Virus record (IMG/VR): IMGVR_UViG_3300036770_003925
Span: 1-64,000 of that record
DNA length: 64,000 nucleotides
Strand: one strand, 5' to 3'
Source: a virus
Part shown: positions 36,662 to 44,756 of the stretch, piece by piece
Layout of the letters: every line of letters starts with the position of its first letter
Position numbering within the stretch: position 1 is the first letter of the stretch
Notes under the pieces: generated by a model
Told to the model about the DNA's origin: nothing
Database searches by the model: none
Seen by the model: the letters and a program-made list of their open reading frames with translations, nothing else
Made by a program: the position numbers and the translations under genes

Positions 36662-36844
36662 ATGAAAGCCAAAGAATTTATTAATGAAGCTTCAGGATAT
36701 ATTCCTAGCGAAAAAGAAAAAAACGATCCACGCTTCAAAACAGCATTGACCGTTGATGTACGCCCTGACAGCATTAAAAAGAATGCCAAAGCATTTGGAT
36801 CAAAAATCAGTAGGGCAGGTATTCCCCCACTACTACGTCCTTAA
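36662..36844 (+). CDS. Small protein with capsid-targeting-like N-terminus
   Basis: 60 residues starting MKAKEFINEASGYIPS. The first nine fit the pattern M-[RK]-[AS]-x-E-F-I-x-E shared by four proteins here and resembling the T4 internal-protein signal MKTYQEFIAE. The remainder is basic (DPRFKTALTVDVRPDSIKKN). It follows the 1220-aa gene by 2 nt. Confidence 0.6.
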   Translation: MKAKEFINEASGYIPSEKEKNDPRFKTALTVDVRPDSIKKNAKAFGSKISRAGIPPLLRP

Positions 36845-36853
36845 ACCCAAAAT

Positions 36854-36882
36854 TTGACAATAATTACCCGTTGTGCTATACT
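36854..36882 (+). promoter_or_regulatory. sigma70 promoter
   Basis: TTGACA (36854-36859), 17-bp spacer, TATACT (36877-36882). Shares the core TTGACAATAA with the next promoters. Confidence 0.85.
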
Positions 36883-36910
36883 ATGGGTATAGTAAATCAA
36901 CGGGGTAGAC

Positions 36911-36994
36911 ATGCAAGATATCAATGATTTTTTGTTAGGGATTGTAAGTTCTGGTGGTTTAGTCTTGTTGGTTACCCTGTTCAAAGCAATTTAA
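36911..36994 (+). CDS. Tiny membrane peptide, 27 aa
   Basis: MQDINDFLLGIVSSGGLVLLVTLFKAI: a short N-terminus and one membrane-spanning helix. It lies between two strong sigma70 promoters with CGGGGTAG as a weak Shine-Dalgarno. Probably an early host-takeover peptide; unknown. Confidence 0.4.
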   Translation: MQDINDFLLGIVSSGGLVLLVTLFKAI

Positions 36995-36999
36995 TAGTC

Positions 37000-37028
37000 T
37001 TGACAATAAATGGTCAAGGTGTTATAAT
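37000..37028 (+). promoter_or_regulatory. sigma70 promoter (perfect consensus)
   Basis: TTGACA, 17-bp spacer, TATAAT. Core TTGACAATAAATGG. Confidence 0.92.
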
Positions 37029-37058
37029 ATCGGTATAGTCTAGAAAACGGAGCAAGAA

Positions 37059-37355
37059 ATGTCTAAGTTACTTATCACTACCCAAGTTTACGAAAACTAC
37101 GGTTCCGCTCAAAAACCCTACTGGAAAGCCAAAGGAGGCGAAGATTATGTGGTACCAAACTTTACCGATTTCAACACCGTCACAGAGGTCGTCCTTAGTC
37201 TCCGTGACCAAATCGAGTCCGACACCGATTATTTCCGTGAATCAATCATCTGCTGGAACGTGGTTGAGGACAGCTACCTTACGCAATTTGAGCGTAGCCA
37301 ACTTAAGTACGAAGGTCATATCACATACCCCGCGAAACAACTGGTTTTAGCCTAA
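37059..37355 (+). CDS. Probable early protein, 98 aa
   Basis: MSKLLITTQVYENYGSAQKP, then a beta-rich body with WNVVEDSYLTQFE. I recall similar short proteins from phages of proteobacteria, without function. It lies behind a perfect sigma70 promoter and has higher-GC codon use than the late genes. Confidence 0.6.
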   Translation: MSKLLITTQVYENYGSAQKPYWKAKGGEDYVVPNFTDFNTVTEVVLSLRDQIESDTDYFRESIICWNVVEDSYLTQFERSQLKYEGHITYPAKQLVLA

Positions 37356-37364
37356 GGAGCTATT

Positions 37365-37622
37365 ATGTTTGTGGTCTATCATAAAGCAAGCACTAAAGTT
37401 GTTAAGACTTTTAATCTTAAAAGTGCCGCAAAGCGTAGTGCGACCTGTTTAAATCGTAAGGCAGGGGACGTATACTACACCCATGCCGATATTGAGACCT
37501 ACGAAAAACGTGTGGTTACTCGCAAAAAGGTAAGGAATTTGATGACAGGCCAAGAAGTGGAAATTGATAGTAATACCCCGCGATGTTGCGACCCATCCAG
37601 TGAAACTTATTGGTCAATGTAA
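37365..37622 (+). CDS. Probable early protein, 85 aa
   Basis: A Lys/Arg-rich protein (SAAKRSATCLNRK; VVTRKKVRNLMTGQEVEID) that may bind nucleic acid. It shares the promoter of the preceding gene, with AAGGAG before its ATG. The stop is followed immediately by the next promoter. Function unknown. Confidence 0.55.
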   Translation: MFVVYHKASTKVVKTFNLKSAAKRSATCLNRKAGDVYYTHADIETYEKRVVTRKKVRNLMTGQEVEIDSNTPRCCDPSSETYWSM

Positions 37623-37623
37623 T

Positions 37624-37652
37624 TTGACAATAAATGGGCATGGTGCTATAAT
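37624..37652 (+). promoter_or_regulatory. sigma70 promoter (perfect consensus)
   Basis: TTGACA, 17-bp spacer, TATAAT. Core TTGACAATAAATGG, as at 37000. Confidence 0.92.
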
Positions 37653-37685
37653 AGCATTATTGACAGTTGATTGATGGAGACAGCA

Positions 37686-37919
37686 ATGAAAATTGGTGAT
37701 ATTGTTAAGTCTTTAGATTTCCCAGGTGTACACAATTGCTACATGATTGGAAAAGTCACAGGAGTACATTTTGACGGCACTTTTAGGGCCAAATTTATCA
37801 AGCGTGTTTGGCTAGGTAATGAGGATCGTAAGTTTACTACCGACTATTTTACTGCTCCTACCCAAGGTAATTACTTTTTGGACAATGATACTGATCCTAG
37901 GGTAATTGTTGTAGGTTGA
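37686..37919 (+). CDS. Probable early protein, 77 aa
   Basis: MKIGDIVKSLDFPGVHNCYMIGKV, a KOW/SH3-like small beta-barrel start. The ATG at 37686 is chosen because GGAG lies 7 nt upstream; in-frame TTG and ATG codons at 37671 and 37674 overlap that Shine-Dalgarno. Function unknown. Confidence 0.55.
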   Translation: MKIGDIVKSLDFPGVHNCYMIGKVTGVHFDGTFRAKFIKRVWLGNEDRKFTTDYFTAPTQGNYFLDNDTDPRVIVVG

Positions 37920-37944
37920 CAATAAATGGGTTTGGTGATATACT
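37916..37944 (+). promoter_or_regulatory. sigma70 promoter
   Basis: TTGACA overlapping the previous stop codon, 17-bp spacer, TATACT. Core TTGACAATAAATGG. Confidence 0.88.
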
Positions 37945-37973
37945 AACGGTATACTGAAATTTAGGAGATTGTG

Positions 37974-38243
37974 ATGCGTACAAAGCGATTGATTACTGGT
38001 CTTGACAATAGCCAAAAAATCCGTGTTATCATCAACGGAGTTGGTTTCTATACTACGGTTCGTGGTGCTTTTGATTTGTGTTTTCAAAGCCAACGTATCG
38101 CGGTAACTTCGGCATTAACCTCACTAGGATTCAACCAGTCATTACCTATAGACCGTCGTCCAAGTGGGTTCGGTACTCGCATGACGGTATATGACCATGA
38201 TAGTAAACATGTAGAAATCGATGTTCAGGTAGATTTGTGCTAG
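37974..38243 (+). CDS. Probable early protein, 89 aa
   Basis: MRTKRLITGLDNSQKIRVIINGVGFYTT, a small alpha/beta protein. The start is at ATG 37974 with TTAGGAG upstream, rather than the GTG three bases before. Function unknown. Confidence 0.55.
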   Translation: MRTKRLITGLDNSQKIRVIINGVGFYTTVRGAFDLCFQSQRIAVTSALTSLGFNQSLPIDRRPSGFGTRMTVYDHDSKHVEIDVQVDLC

Positions 38244-38249
38244 ACTTGC

Positions 38250-38278
38250 TTGACAATAAATCAAGTATTTGATATACT
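38250..38278 (+). promoter_or_regulatory. sigma70 promoter
   Basis: TTGACA, 17-bp spacer, TATACT. Core TTGACAATAAAT. Confidence 0.88.
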
Positions 38279-38310
38279 AAGTTTTCTTAAATACAACAAC
38301 AGGAGTTTTT

Positions 38311-39408
38311 ATGAGTAAAGTTTCCGATAATCACACTGTGACTAGTGTTCAGACCCGCAAGTCTTTGCTTAAGGCGTTTGAAGCAAAACGTCCGATTTTC
38401 TTGTGGGGCCCGCCAGGTATCGGTAAGTCTGAAGTAGTCGCAGAAGTTACTGCGGAGCTTGGTGGTTTTATGATTGATTTGCGTATGGCGCAAATGGAAC
38501 CAACTGACATTCGGGGTATCCCGTTTTTCAATCGTGACCTTAACAAAATGGATTGGGCTCCCCCGATCGATTTGCCCGATGAGGAACTTGCAAGTCAGTA
38601 TCCATTGATTGTGTTATTCCTTGATGAGATGAACAGTGCACCCCCTGCAGTGCAGGCAGCAGGTTATCAATTGGTATTGAATCGCCGTGTAGGTAAATAC
38701 GTGTTACCTGATAACGTTGCTATCGTTGCGGCAGGTAATCGTGATAGTGACAAAGGTGTTACTTATCGTATGCCAATGCCCCTAGCTAATCGTTTCATTC
38801 ATTTGGAAATGCGAGCAGATTTTGCAAGTTGGCAAGCATGGGCCGTCAATAAAGGCGTGCACAAGGATGTAGTAGGCTACTTGTCATTTAGCAAGCAGGA
38901 CTTGTACGATTTTGACAACAAGAGTTCTAGCCGTGCTTTTGCTACTCCGCGTAGCTGGGTCTTCGTTAGCGATTTGCTCAATGATGAAGATAGTGATCCT
39001 GATACCCTCTATAACTTGGTAGCAGGTAGCGTTGGTGATGGTTTGGCAGTCAAGTTTATGGCACACCGTAAAGTTGCAAGTCGCATGCCTCAACCAAGTG
39101 AAATTTTAAGTGGTAAAGTTAAGGATTTGCAGGTTAAGGAAATTTCTGCAATGTATTCACTGACTATTTCAATGTGCTATGAATTACGTGATGCATTGGA
39201 TAACAAGAAAGTGGATACCAAGAAATTCCATGACATGGCAAACAATTTCTTTACTTATATTATGGCTAACTTTGAGACTGAGTTGGTTGTAATGGGTGCT
39301 AAGATTGCTTTGAAAACTTACAAGCTTCCAATTGAACCAAGTCAATTGAAAAACTTTGATGAGTTTCACAAGCGTTATGGTAAATACATTGTAGAGGCAG
39401 GTAACTAA
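38311..39408 (+). CDS. MoxR-type AAA+ ATPase
   Basis: 365 residues. Walker A GPPGIGKS at 33-40, Walker B LIVLFLDEMN near 100, and sensor-1-like VAIVAAGNRDSD near 145. MoxR ATPases work as chaperones with VWA-domain partners, and the VWA/metallopeptidase-like gene lies two genes downstream. It has its own strong sigma70 promoter, which argues for early expression. Confidence 0.85.
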   Translation: MSKVSDNHTVTSVQTRKSLLKAFEAKRPIFLWGPPGIGKSEVVAEVTAELGGFMIDLRMAQMEPTDIRGIPFFNRDLNKMDWAPPIDLPDEELASQYPLIVLFLDEMNSAPPAVQAAGYQLVLNRRVGKYVLPDNVAIVAAGNRDSDKGVTYRMPMPLANRFIHLEMRADFASWQAWAVNKGVHKDVVGYLSFSKQDLYDFDNKSSSRAFATPRSWVFVSDLLNDEDSDPDTLYNLVAGSVGDGLAVKFMAHRKVASRMPQPSEILSGKVKDLQVKEISAMYSLTISMCYELRDALDNKKVDTKKFHDMANNFFTYIMANFETELVVMGAKIALKTYKLPIEPSQLKNFDEFHKRYGKYIVEAGN

Positions 39409-39409
39409 G

Positions 39410-39574
39410 ATGAGACAACTAGGGGGTAAAAAATACTTTTACGCCCTTGGTCAGTGGGCCCGATCGAAAGGGCTCACTAAGGATCAAGGATTTCGTATTT
39501 TAGGTATTAGTGAGGGTACATATGCAAGTATTGCATATGATAAAGGTTATCGTGGATTATCAACTAAAGGTTGA
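39410..39574 (+). CDS. Small basic protein, 54 aa
   Basis: MRQLGGKKYFYALGQWARSK... containing GFRILGISEGTYASIAYDKG, a possible short helix-turn-helix. It starts 1 nt after the MoxR stop, and the next promoter's TTGACA overlaps its TGA. It may regulate or assist the MoxR/VWA pair; unknown. Confidence 0.5.
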   Translation: MRQLGGKKYFYALGQWARSKGLTKDQGFRILGISEGTYASIAYDKGYRGLSTKG

Positions 39575-39599
39575 CATTAATTCCTCGATATACTATACT
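39571..39599 (+). promoter_or_regulatory. sigma70 promoter
   Basis: TTGACA, 17-bp spacer, TATACT, driving the VWA gene. Confidence 0.85.
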
Positions 39600-39621
39600 A
39601 ACAATATTATGAGGAGTTTAT

Positions 39622-40881
39622 ATGTCTGAGGTAATCGGTCGTAAGTCAAAAAAGCGTAGTGCTAAATTTGAAAATCTTATCGGTCCAACTGATAGTAAGG
39701 TTGATAATGTAGCCCGTGAAAAGCTTGTTACAGCACGTATTGGGTTGTTACTACGCCATTCGTTTTTCGGTAACTTAGCTACCCGTCTTAAATTAATCAA
39801 TGCGGATGAATGGTGTTCAACTGCGGCTACTGACGGTCTTAAGTTTTACTACAATTCACGTTTCATCAATATGCTTAAGCCTAAGGAAGTAGAGTTCCTA
39901 GTTGGTCATGAGGTATTGCATGTAGTATATGATCATATGGGTCGCCGTAATAACCGTGATCCTCAATTGTGGAATATTGCTGATGATTATGCAGTAAACG
40001 CAGACCTTAAACGGCACCGTGTTGGTGAGTTTATCAAAACTGTTCCATGCTTGTACGAAGCAAAATATGATGGTAAATCCGCTGAGGAAATCTATGATGA
40101 CCTCATGCAAAACGTACAAAAAATTAATATCGAGGACCTGATCGACCAAATGATTGATGATCATATGGATGGTGAAGGTGATGGTGAAGGTGATAGTGAA
40201 GGCAGCAAGCGTCCTAAGATGAGTGCTGAGGAGCGTGAACGTGTTCGCCAAGAAGTAAGACAGGCTATTCTCAATGCCGCACAGGGTGCTGATGCAGGTA
40301 GTATTCCAAAAGGTGTAGAACGTTTGATCAAGCAACACACCAACCCAGTTATGCCATGGCGTGAACTGATTCAAACTAACTTGACTAGCGCCATTCGTAC
40401 TGATTTTAGTTGGATTCGCCCTAGTCGCCGTGGATGGCATAGTGATGCAATTATGCCTGGTATGACTCCTGGTGAAGAAATTGATGTAGTTGTTGGTTTA
40501 GATATGAGTGGATCGATTACCAATAAACAAGGACAGGCATTCTTAGGCGAGGTCGCTGGTATGATGGCAAGCTTTGATGGATACAAAGTCCATGTGTTTT
40601 GTTTTGATACTGATGTTTACAATCCTGCGGATTTCACTTCAGAGAATTTGGATACGATTGATGATTATGAACCTGCAGGTGGAGGTGGTACTGACTTTGA
40701 TGTTATCTTTTCTTACCTTAAAGAACATGCAATCGAACCAAAACGTTTGATTGTGTTTACTGATGGTTATCCCTGCGGAAGTTGGGGTGATCCTGATTAT
40801 TGTGATACAACTTGGATTATTCACGGTGATAAGGATCCTAATCCCCCGTTTGGACAATTCGCATTGTATGATGACAAGTGA
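39622..40881 (+). CDS. DUF2201-type metallopeptidase-like/VWA protein
   Basis: 419 residues. The N-terminal putative metallopeptidase domain has HEVLH (residues 96-100, H-E-x2-H) and a later DDYAVNADLKRH. An acidic Gly/Asp/Glu linker (GEGDGEGDSEGS) near 190 follows. The C-terminal VWA-like domain has the MIDAS DMSGS near 295 and FTDGYPCG. This is the classic partner of a MoxR ATPase. Target unknown. Confidence 0.8.
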   Translation: MSEVIGRKSKKRSAKFENLIGPTDSKVDNVAREKLVTARIGLLLRHSFFGNLATRLKLINADEWCSTAATDGLKFYYNSRFINMLKPKEVEFLVGHEVLHVVYDHMGRRNNRDPQLWNIADDYAVNADLKRHRVGEFIKTVPCLYEAKYDGKSAEEIYDDLMQNVQKINIEDLIDQMIDDHMDGEGDGEGDSEGSKRPKMSAEERERVRQEVRQAILNAAQGADAGSIPKGVERLIKQHTNPVMPWRELIQTNLTSAIRTDFSWIRPSRRGWHSDAIMPGMTPGEEIDVVVGLDMSGSITNKQGQAFLGEVAGMMASFDGYKVHVFCFDTDVYNPADFTSENLDTIDDYEPAGGGGTDFDVIFSYLKEHAIEPKRLIVFTDGYPCGSWGDPDYCDTTWIIHGDKDPNPPFGQFALYDDK

Positions 40882-41116
40882 TGAGCCATTAATTTTTACA
40901 TCACCAGATGGTGGCAATACGGTCTATGCTAGAAAGATTGGTGAGACCGATAGCCACCTATATCATGTTGATCCAAGATATTTAAGAGAACAAAAATTAT
41001 ATCATCGTTGGGAAAAACTAAAGCCAGCAGTATTTTTGGCTGATAGTGATCCCACACTCAATGATGCAATTGAAAAAGTTGAGATTTTATATGCCCTCAA
41101 GAAAAAAGAAACTTAA
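40868..41116 (+). CDS. Hypothetical phage protein, 82 aa
   Basis: Starts at the ATGATG overlapping the end of the VWA gene (MMTSDEPLIFTSPDGGNTV), so it is translationally coupled to it. Charged, alpha/beta; no motif recognised. Confidence 0.5.
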   Translation: MMTSDEPLIFTSPDGGNTVYARKIGETDSHLYHVDPRYLREQKLYHRWEKLKPAVFLADSDPTLNDAIEKVEILYALKKKET

Positions 41117-41465
41117 TAGATTTCTTGTAGTATATGATATGCTTGGATTGGAATCAATATTTGATATCGACCATGCTATGGAAACTATTAATAATTATGA
41201 AAAACAACTTGTTTGGAGTAAACTAAAAGGAGAAGAAGTAGAGGTCAAAAAACCAAATCCTATCCCATTGCAACATATCTTGCTAAGAGCAAGAGTTAAT
41301 TTACATCGTAGTTATGAAATATATACCTTCTCTACTAGTATGTCTATGGCCGAGGTTAGAGAACAGTTTGATAATGACCCGCAGCCCATTGTAAATTGGA
41401 TAAGAGACAACGGTATGAAAATTTATAGCGACTATAGCAAAAAAATTCAACCAAAAATTTTCTAG
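41091..41465 (+). CDS. Hypothetical phage protein, 124 aa
   Basis: Overlaps the previous gene by 26 nt. The ATG at 41091 gives MPSRKKKLNRFLVVYDMLG; the in-frame ATG at 41046 lies inside the upstream gene. A helical, charged protein with IDHAMETINNYEKQLVW; function unknown. Confidence 0.5.
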   Translation: MPSRKKKLNRFLVVYDMLGLESIFDIDHAMETINNYEKQLVWSKLKGEEVEVKKPNPIPLQHILLRARVNLHRSYEIYTFSTSMSMAEVREQFDNDPQPIVNWIRDNGMKIYSDYSKKIQPKIF

Positions 41466-41496
41466 TGTAGTGTCCAAAATTTGGCATAAGTAAAAA

Positions 41497-41733
41497 ATGT
41501 CAACAATAAATTTACATACATGGTTTATAGACAGAGAGTTAACTTACTGCCCTCCTCATTTCGTTAAAACAAGAACGATTGCCAATAAAGAAAACATAGG
41601 TTGGATTAAAGAAAAACTAATTGGCAGATTTACTTTTGTTCCATTAATAGATGGAGAATATGTAATGGGTGATTATAGTCCTGCTTTTGAAGATCCAAAA
41701 GAAGCTGTGTTATATGAGTTAACTTGGTCGTAA
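41497..41733 (+). CDS. Hypothetical phage protein, 78 aa
   Basis: MSTINLHTWFIDRELTYC..., mixed alpha/beta with no recognised motif and no clear Shine-Dalgarno. Protein-like composition and a tight position between genes support it. Confidence 0.45.
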   Translation: MSTINLHTWFIDRELTYCPPHFVKTRTIANKENIGWIKEKLIGRFTFVPLIDGEYVMGDYSPAFEDPKEAVLYELTWS

Positions 41734-41760
41734 TAAAATATTAATACATTAATCTAATCT

Positions 41761-41768
41761 ATTAAATA
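41761..41768 (+). promoter_or_regulatory. Late-promoter-like motif (ATTAAATA)
   Basis: 20 nt before the ATG at 41789, with AAGGAG between. Confidence 0.35.
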
Positions 41769-41788
41769 TTAATATCAAGGAGATAATA

Positions 41789-42451
41789 ATGGCTTTTTTA
41801 AGACACGTTGGTAAGCATGGTGACAGAAAAGTTGCTGTAGTTTTCAGAGAAATTCCAGGGGAAACACACATGTGTTTAGTAACCTATACAGAACTATTAA
41901 ACCAAAATATTCATGATCCAATGATCAAATGTATTGAAAGTGATATTGGACAGAATAGTGAAAATCTAGCCGACGCATTAAATAGAACACATACTAAAGA
42001 TGGGCGTATCATTTTACAAGTATTACATAGTGAAGCTCAACTAAAAAAAGTTAACACAGAACAAGTAATAATGACACCACAGCCTAATGTTAAAATTAAG
42101 TTAAATGAATTAAACAAGATTTTAGACGAGATGAAACAGGGCGAGGATGCTGTTAAGAAATTAGCAGAAATGGATGCTAGTATGGGATTACAAAATCCAG
42201 TTGATGTAGCTAAACGTTTACGTGGAAACAAACAGCAACAACCAGTTGTTTCAACAGGTGATACTTTGAGTGACAGTCATTTAGCCAATCAATTACGTGA
42301 GCAAGCAAATCGCATGAGTATGGAAGCTAGAGGATTAATGGCTGAAGCAGATAGATTATTGAAAGAAGCGGTTAGTCTAGAACCATTAATGGCACAACCA
42401 GAAGTTGTTGCACCAAGTAAACGAGGTAGAAAACCAAAAGTAAAGGCATAA
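41789..42451 (+). CDS. Conserved phage protein, 220 aa
   Basis: Starts MAFLRHVGKHGDRKVAVVFREIPG, a beta-rich N-terminal domain I recall from T4-like aquatic phages. A helical middle follows (LNKILDEMKQGEDAVKKLAEMDA), then a long helix and a basic tail ending KRGRKPKVKA, which may contact DNA. It has a good Shine-Dalgarno. It lies upstream of the nucleotide-metabolism genes. Function unknown. Confidence 0.6.
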   Translation: MAFLRHVGKHGDRKVAVVFREIPGETHMCLVTYTELLNQNIHDPMIKCIESDIGQNSENLADALNRTHTKDGRIILQVLHSEAQLKKVNTEQVIMTPQPNVKIKLNELNKILDEMKQGEDAVKKLAEMDASMGLQNPVDVAKRLRGNKQQQPVVSTGDTLSDSHLANQLREQANRMSMEARGLMAEADRLLKEAVSLEPLMAQPEVVAPSKRGRKPKVKA

Positions 42452-42455
42452 TATA

Positions 42456-42752
42456 ATGTCACCTGATTTCATTAAAAAGTGGGAACATATCCTAGAAGAT
42501 GTTGAGAAACAAAAAATTCCAATACAGTTTATAAAAAAACTAGTAATAAAATTAGAAGGTAAAAGACAACAAACAATTAATATACAAAGATTGTTATTAC
42601 AAGGACTCGATCCTGATCAAGTAGAGTCAGCAGTAAGTAAAAAATTACATGAACTTGATGATGAAATCAATAGTGTTGAATTTGTATTAAATGTAGAGAG
42701 TATTGCAGAAATCGTACAACCTGAAACAGATAGATTACTTAATAAGTTATGA
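42456..42752 (+). CDS. Hypothetical helical protein, 98 aa
   Basis: A helical charged protein (MSPDFIKKWEHILEDVEKQKIP). It overlaps the DHFR start by 4 nt. No motif recognised. Confidence 0.5.
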   Translation: MSPDFIKKWEHILEDVEKQKIPIQFIKKLVIKLEGKRQQTINIQRLLLQGLDPDQVESAVSKKLHELDDEINSVEFVLNVESIAEIVQPETDRLLNKL

Positions 42753-43198
42753 AATTGATATTAGCCTGTGACTTAAAAGGTGGCATAGGTTACCGAAATA
42801 AATTACCATGGCACATACCATTAGATTTAATACGATTTAAAAATCTTACAGAAAATGGTGTGATTGTAATGGGTAGAAAAACTTGGGAAAGTTTACCTAA
42901 GAAGCCTTTACCTAATAGGGTAAATGTTGTAATAAGTAATACCATTAAAGAATTAGACGATGCTATCGTACTTCCAAATATTGGAAGATTAAAAAGTGCA
43001 GATGATGTATGGGTAATAGGTGGTAATGGTTTGGTAGAATCTATTTGGGATTATATACATGAAATACATTTAACACTTGTATTATCGGAACATTTATGCG
43101 ATACTTATATTGATTTAGAAAAAATTAAAAATGATTTTACGCAAATTACTGGGAAGGGTTACGGAGATCATAGTTACGAAACATGGATTAGAAAATGA
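42749..43198 (+). CDS. folA: Dihydrofolate reductase
   Basis: 149 residues with the full family signature: LACDLKGGIGYRNKLPWHIP (GxG-N-LPW substrate loop), MGRKTWESLP (NADPH-binding) and VWVIGGNGL. It reduces dihydrofolate to tetrahydrofolate, regenerating the cofactor consumed by thymidylate synthase encoded immediately downstream. The 4-nt overlap with thyA makes a dTMP-synthesis operon for phage DNA. Confidence 0.92.
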   Translation: MKLILACDLKGGIGYRNKLPWHIPLDLIRFKNLTENGVIVMGRKTWESLPKKPLPNRVNVVISNTIKELDDAIVLPNIGRLKSADDVWVIGGNGLVESIWDYIHEIHLTLVLSEHLCDTYIDLEKIKNDFTQITGKGYGDHSYETWIRK

Positions 43199-44043
43199 AA
43201 CAATATCATGAATTATTAACAGACATTTTAGAAAACGGGGAAGAAAAAGATGATAGAACTGGTGTGGGTACCATTAGTGTTTTTGGTCGTAATCTTCGCT
43301 TTGATTTGCGTAGAGGATTCCCTGCCATTACCACTAAGAAACTTGCTTGGAAAGCTGTCGTTGGTGAGTTACTTTGGTTTATTGAAGGGTCAAAAGATGA
43401 AAGACGATTAGCAGAAATCACACACGGAACAAAAGAAGGTACTGTAACTATTTGGACACCAAATAGTCTAGCACCATATTGGAAAAATAAAAAGAAATTT
43501 GATGGAGATGTTGGACGCATATATGGAGTACAATGGCGACGTTGGCGTAAACCATTTAACGGTGGTTATGTTGATCAATTAGAAAATTTAATCAACAGTT
43601 TAAAAAATGACCCACATGGACGTAGACACATACTGACAGCATGGAATCCTGGTGAATTAGATGAAATGGTATTACCACCATGCCATATGACTGCACAATT
43701 TTACGTTAATAATAACAATGAACTAAGCTGTAGTATGTACCAACGTAGTGTAGATGTTTTTTTAGGATTGCCGTTTAATATTGCTAGTTATGCATTATTC
43801 ACACATATGATTGCCCAAGTATGTAATTATAAAATCGGTGAACTTATTATTAACATGGGTGACACACATTTATACAAAAATCACATTGAACAAGTAAAAG
43901 AACAACTTGCTCGACCTTGTTTGGCTTTACCTGCGCTTGTTTTAAACCCTGATATTAAAAATATTAATGATTTTACAATAAGTAATATTAATTTACTTAA
44001 TTATACATCTTATGGACCAATTAAAGCCGAAATGGCAGTCTAA
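43195..44043 (+). CDS. thyA: Thymidylate synthase
   Basis: 282 residues. MKQYHELLTDILENGEEKDDRTG is the start of the ThyA fold. The nucleophile is in LPPCHMTAQFYV, the folate/phosphate site includes YQRSVDVFLGLPFNIASYALF, and GDTHLYKNHIEQ is conserved. It makes dTMP from dUMP with methylene-tetrahydrofolate. Full length; no intron is seen, unlike T4 td. Confidence 0.95.
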   Translation: MKQYHELLTDILENGEEKDDRTGVGTISVFGRNLRFDLRRGFPAITTKKLAWKAVVGELLWFIEGSKDERRLAEITHGTKEGTVTIWTPNSLAPYWKNKKKFDGDVGRIYGVQWRRWRKPFNGGYVDQLENLINSLKNDPHGRRHILTAWNPGELDEMVLPPCHMTAQFYVNNNNELSCSMYQRSVDVFLGLPFNIASYALFTHMIAQVCNYKIGELIINMGDTHLYKNHIEQVKEQLARPCLALPALVLNPDIKNINDFTISNINLLNYTSYGPIKAEMAV

Positions 44044-44284
44044 ATACAATATTATTGAAGTTTATAGTTTTACGTTAGGAGATGTTTCAGATCCTGAAAT
44101 TTATGCAGGACATAAGCTATATGAATGGCAACATAGCGAAATGGGTAAATATTGTATGAAAAATTGTTTAGAAACACCGACATATGAAATTAGACCATGT
44201 TTTAGTTCATTTGGTTATAGAATATCTATTAAAGCAAGATTTACAGAGGAACAGCTAACATATTTCAACTTAAAATATAAATAG
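44012..44284 (+). CDS. Hypothetical protein, 90 aa
   Basis: Overlaps the 3' end of thyA by 32 nt in another frame. It contains IIEVYSFTLGDVSDPEIYAG and YEIRPCFSSFGYRISIKA, protein-like and beta-rich. Similar small proteins occur in T4-like phages. Function unknown. Confidence 0.5.
   Translation: MDQLKPKWQSKYNIIEVYSFTLGDVSDPEIYAGHKLYEWQHSEMGKYCMKNCLETPTYEIRPCFSSFGYRISIKARFTEEQLTYFNLKYK
44276..44283 (+). promoter_or_regulatory. T4-like late promoter (perfect TATAAATA), leaderless class
   Basis: Overlaps the previous stop and ends 5 nt before the ATG at 44289; no Shine-Dalgarno. Drives the lysis-type genes. Confidence 0.7.
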
Positions 44285-44288
44285 TTTT

Positions 44289-44756
44289 ATGTTTATATTT
44301 ACTATATTACCTGAACTTTTTGTACATTTAATATTCGGCTTAGGAGTAAGTCTTACGATAGTAGGATTTTTTTTAAGCTTTATTCCATTCATTAGTGCAT
44401 ATAAACTACCTATTAAAATAGTTGGTTTTGCTATCTTGCTCTTTGGCACTTATTTAGAAGGTGGGTTGGCAGACAATAAAGAATGGGAACTCAAAGTAAA
44501 AGAAGTTGAAGCCCAAGTAGCTCAAGCTGAAGCTAAAGCCAGTGAAAAGAATATAGAGATACAAGAAAAAGTAGTTACAAAAACAAAAATTGTAAAAGAA
44601 AAGGGTGATGAAGTTATAAAATATATTGATAGAGAAGTTGTTAAGAAAGAAGAAGTAATCAAATATATTGAGAATTGTCCTGTCCCGAAAGAAATTATAG
44701 ATGCACATAATGCTGCTACAATATTAAATAAAGCCATAGAGGGTAATAAAAAATGA
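44289..44756 (+). CDS. Inner-membrane spanin-like protein
   Basis: 155 residues. Two hydrophobic segments (residues about 5-33 and 40-58) are followed by a long charged coiled coil (WELKVKEVEAQVAQAEAKAS onward) and a short ENCPVPKEIIDAHNAAT end. A membrane anchor plus periplasmic coiled coil next to a small lipoprotein gene matches an i-spanin/o-spanin (Rz/Rz1-like) pair that fuses inner and outer membranes at lysis. Two membrane segments instead of one is unusual. It overlaps the lipoprotein gene by 4 nt. Confidence 0.6.
   Translation: MFIFTILPELFVHLIFGLGVSLTIVGFFLSFIPFISAYKLPIKIVGFAILLFGTYLEGGLADNKEWELKVKEVEAQVAQAEAKASEKNIEIQEKVVTKTKIVKEKGDEVIKYIDREVVKKEEVIKYIENCPVPKEIIDAHNAATILNKAIEGNKK

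Noticed and set aside
40161-40440. Minus-strand ORFs of 180 aa and 60 aa in the VWA gene
   Set aside because: Shadows of the VWA gene; their Ser/Pro and Thr/Ile runs mirror its acidic Gly/Asp/Glu linker.
44454-44737. Two minus-strand ORFs with membrane-like sequence
   Set aside because: Antisense of the Lys/Glu-rich coiled coil, which reads as Phe/Leu/Ile-rich on the other strand.
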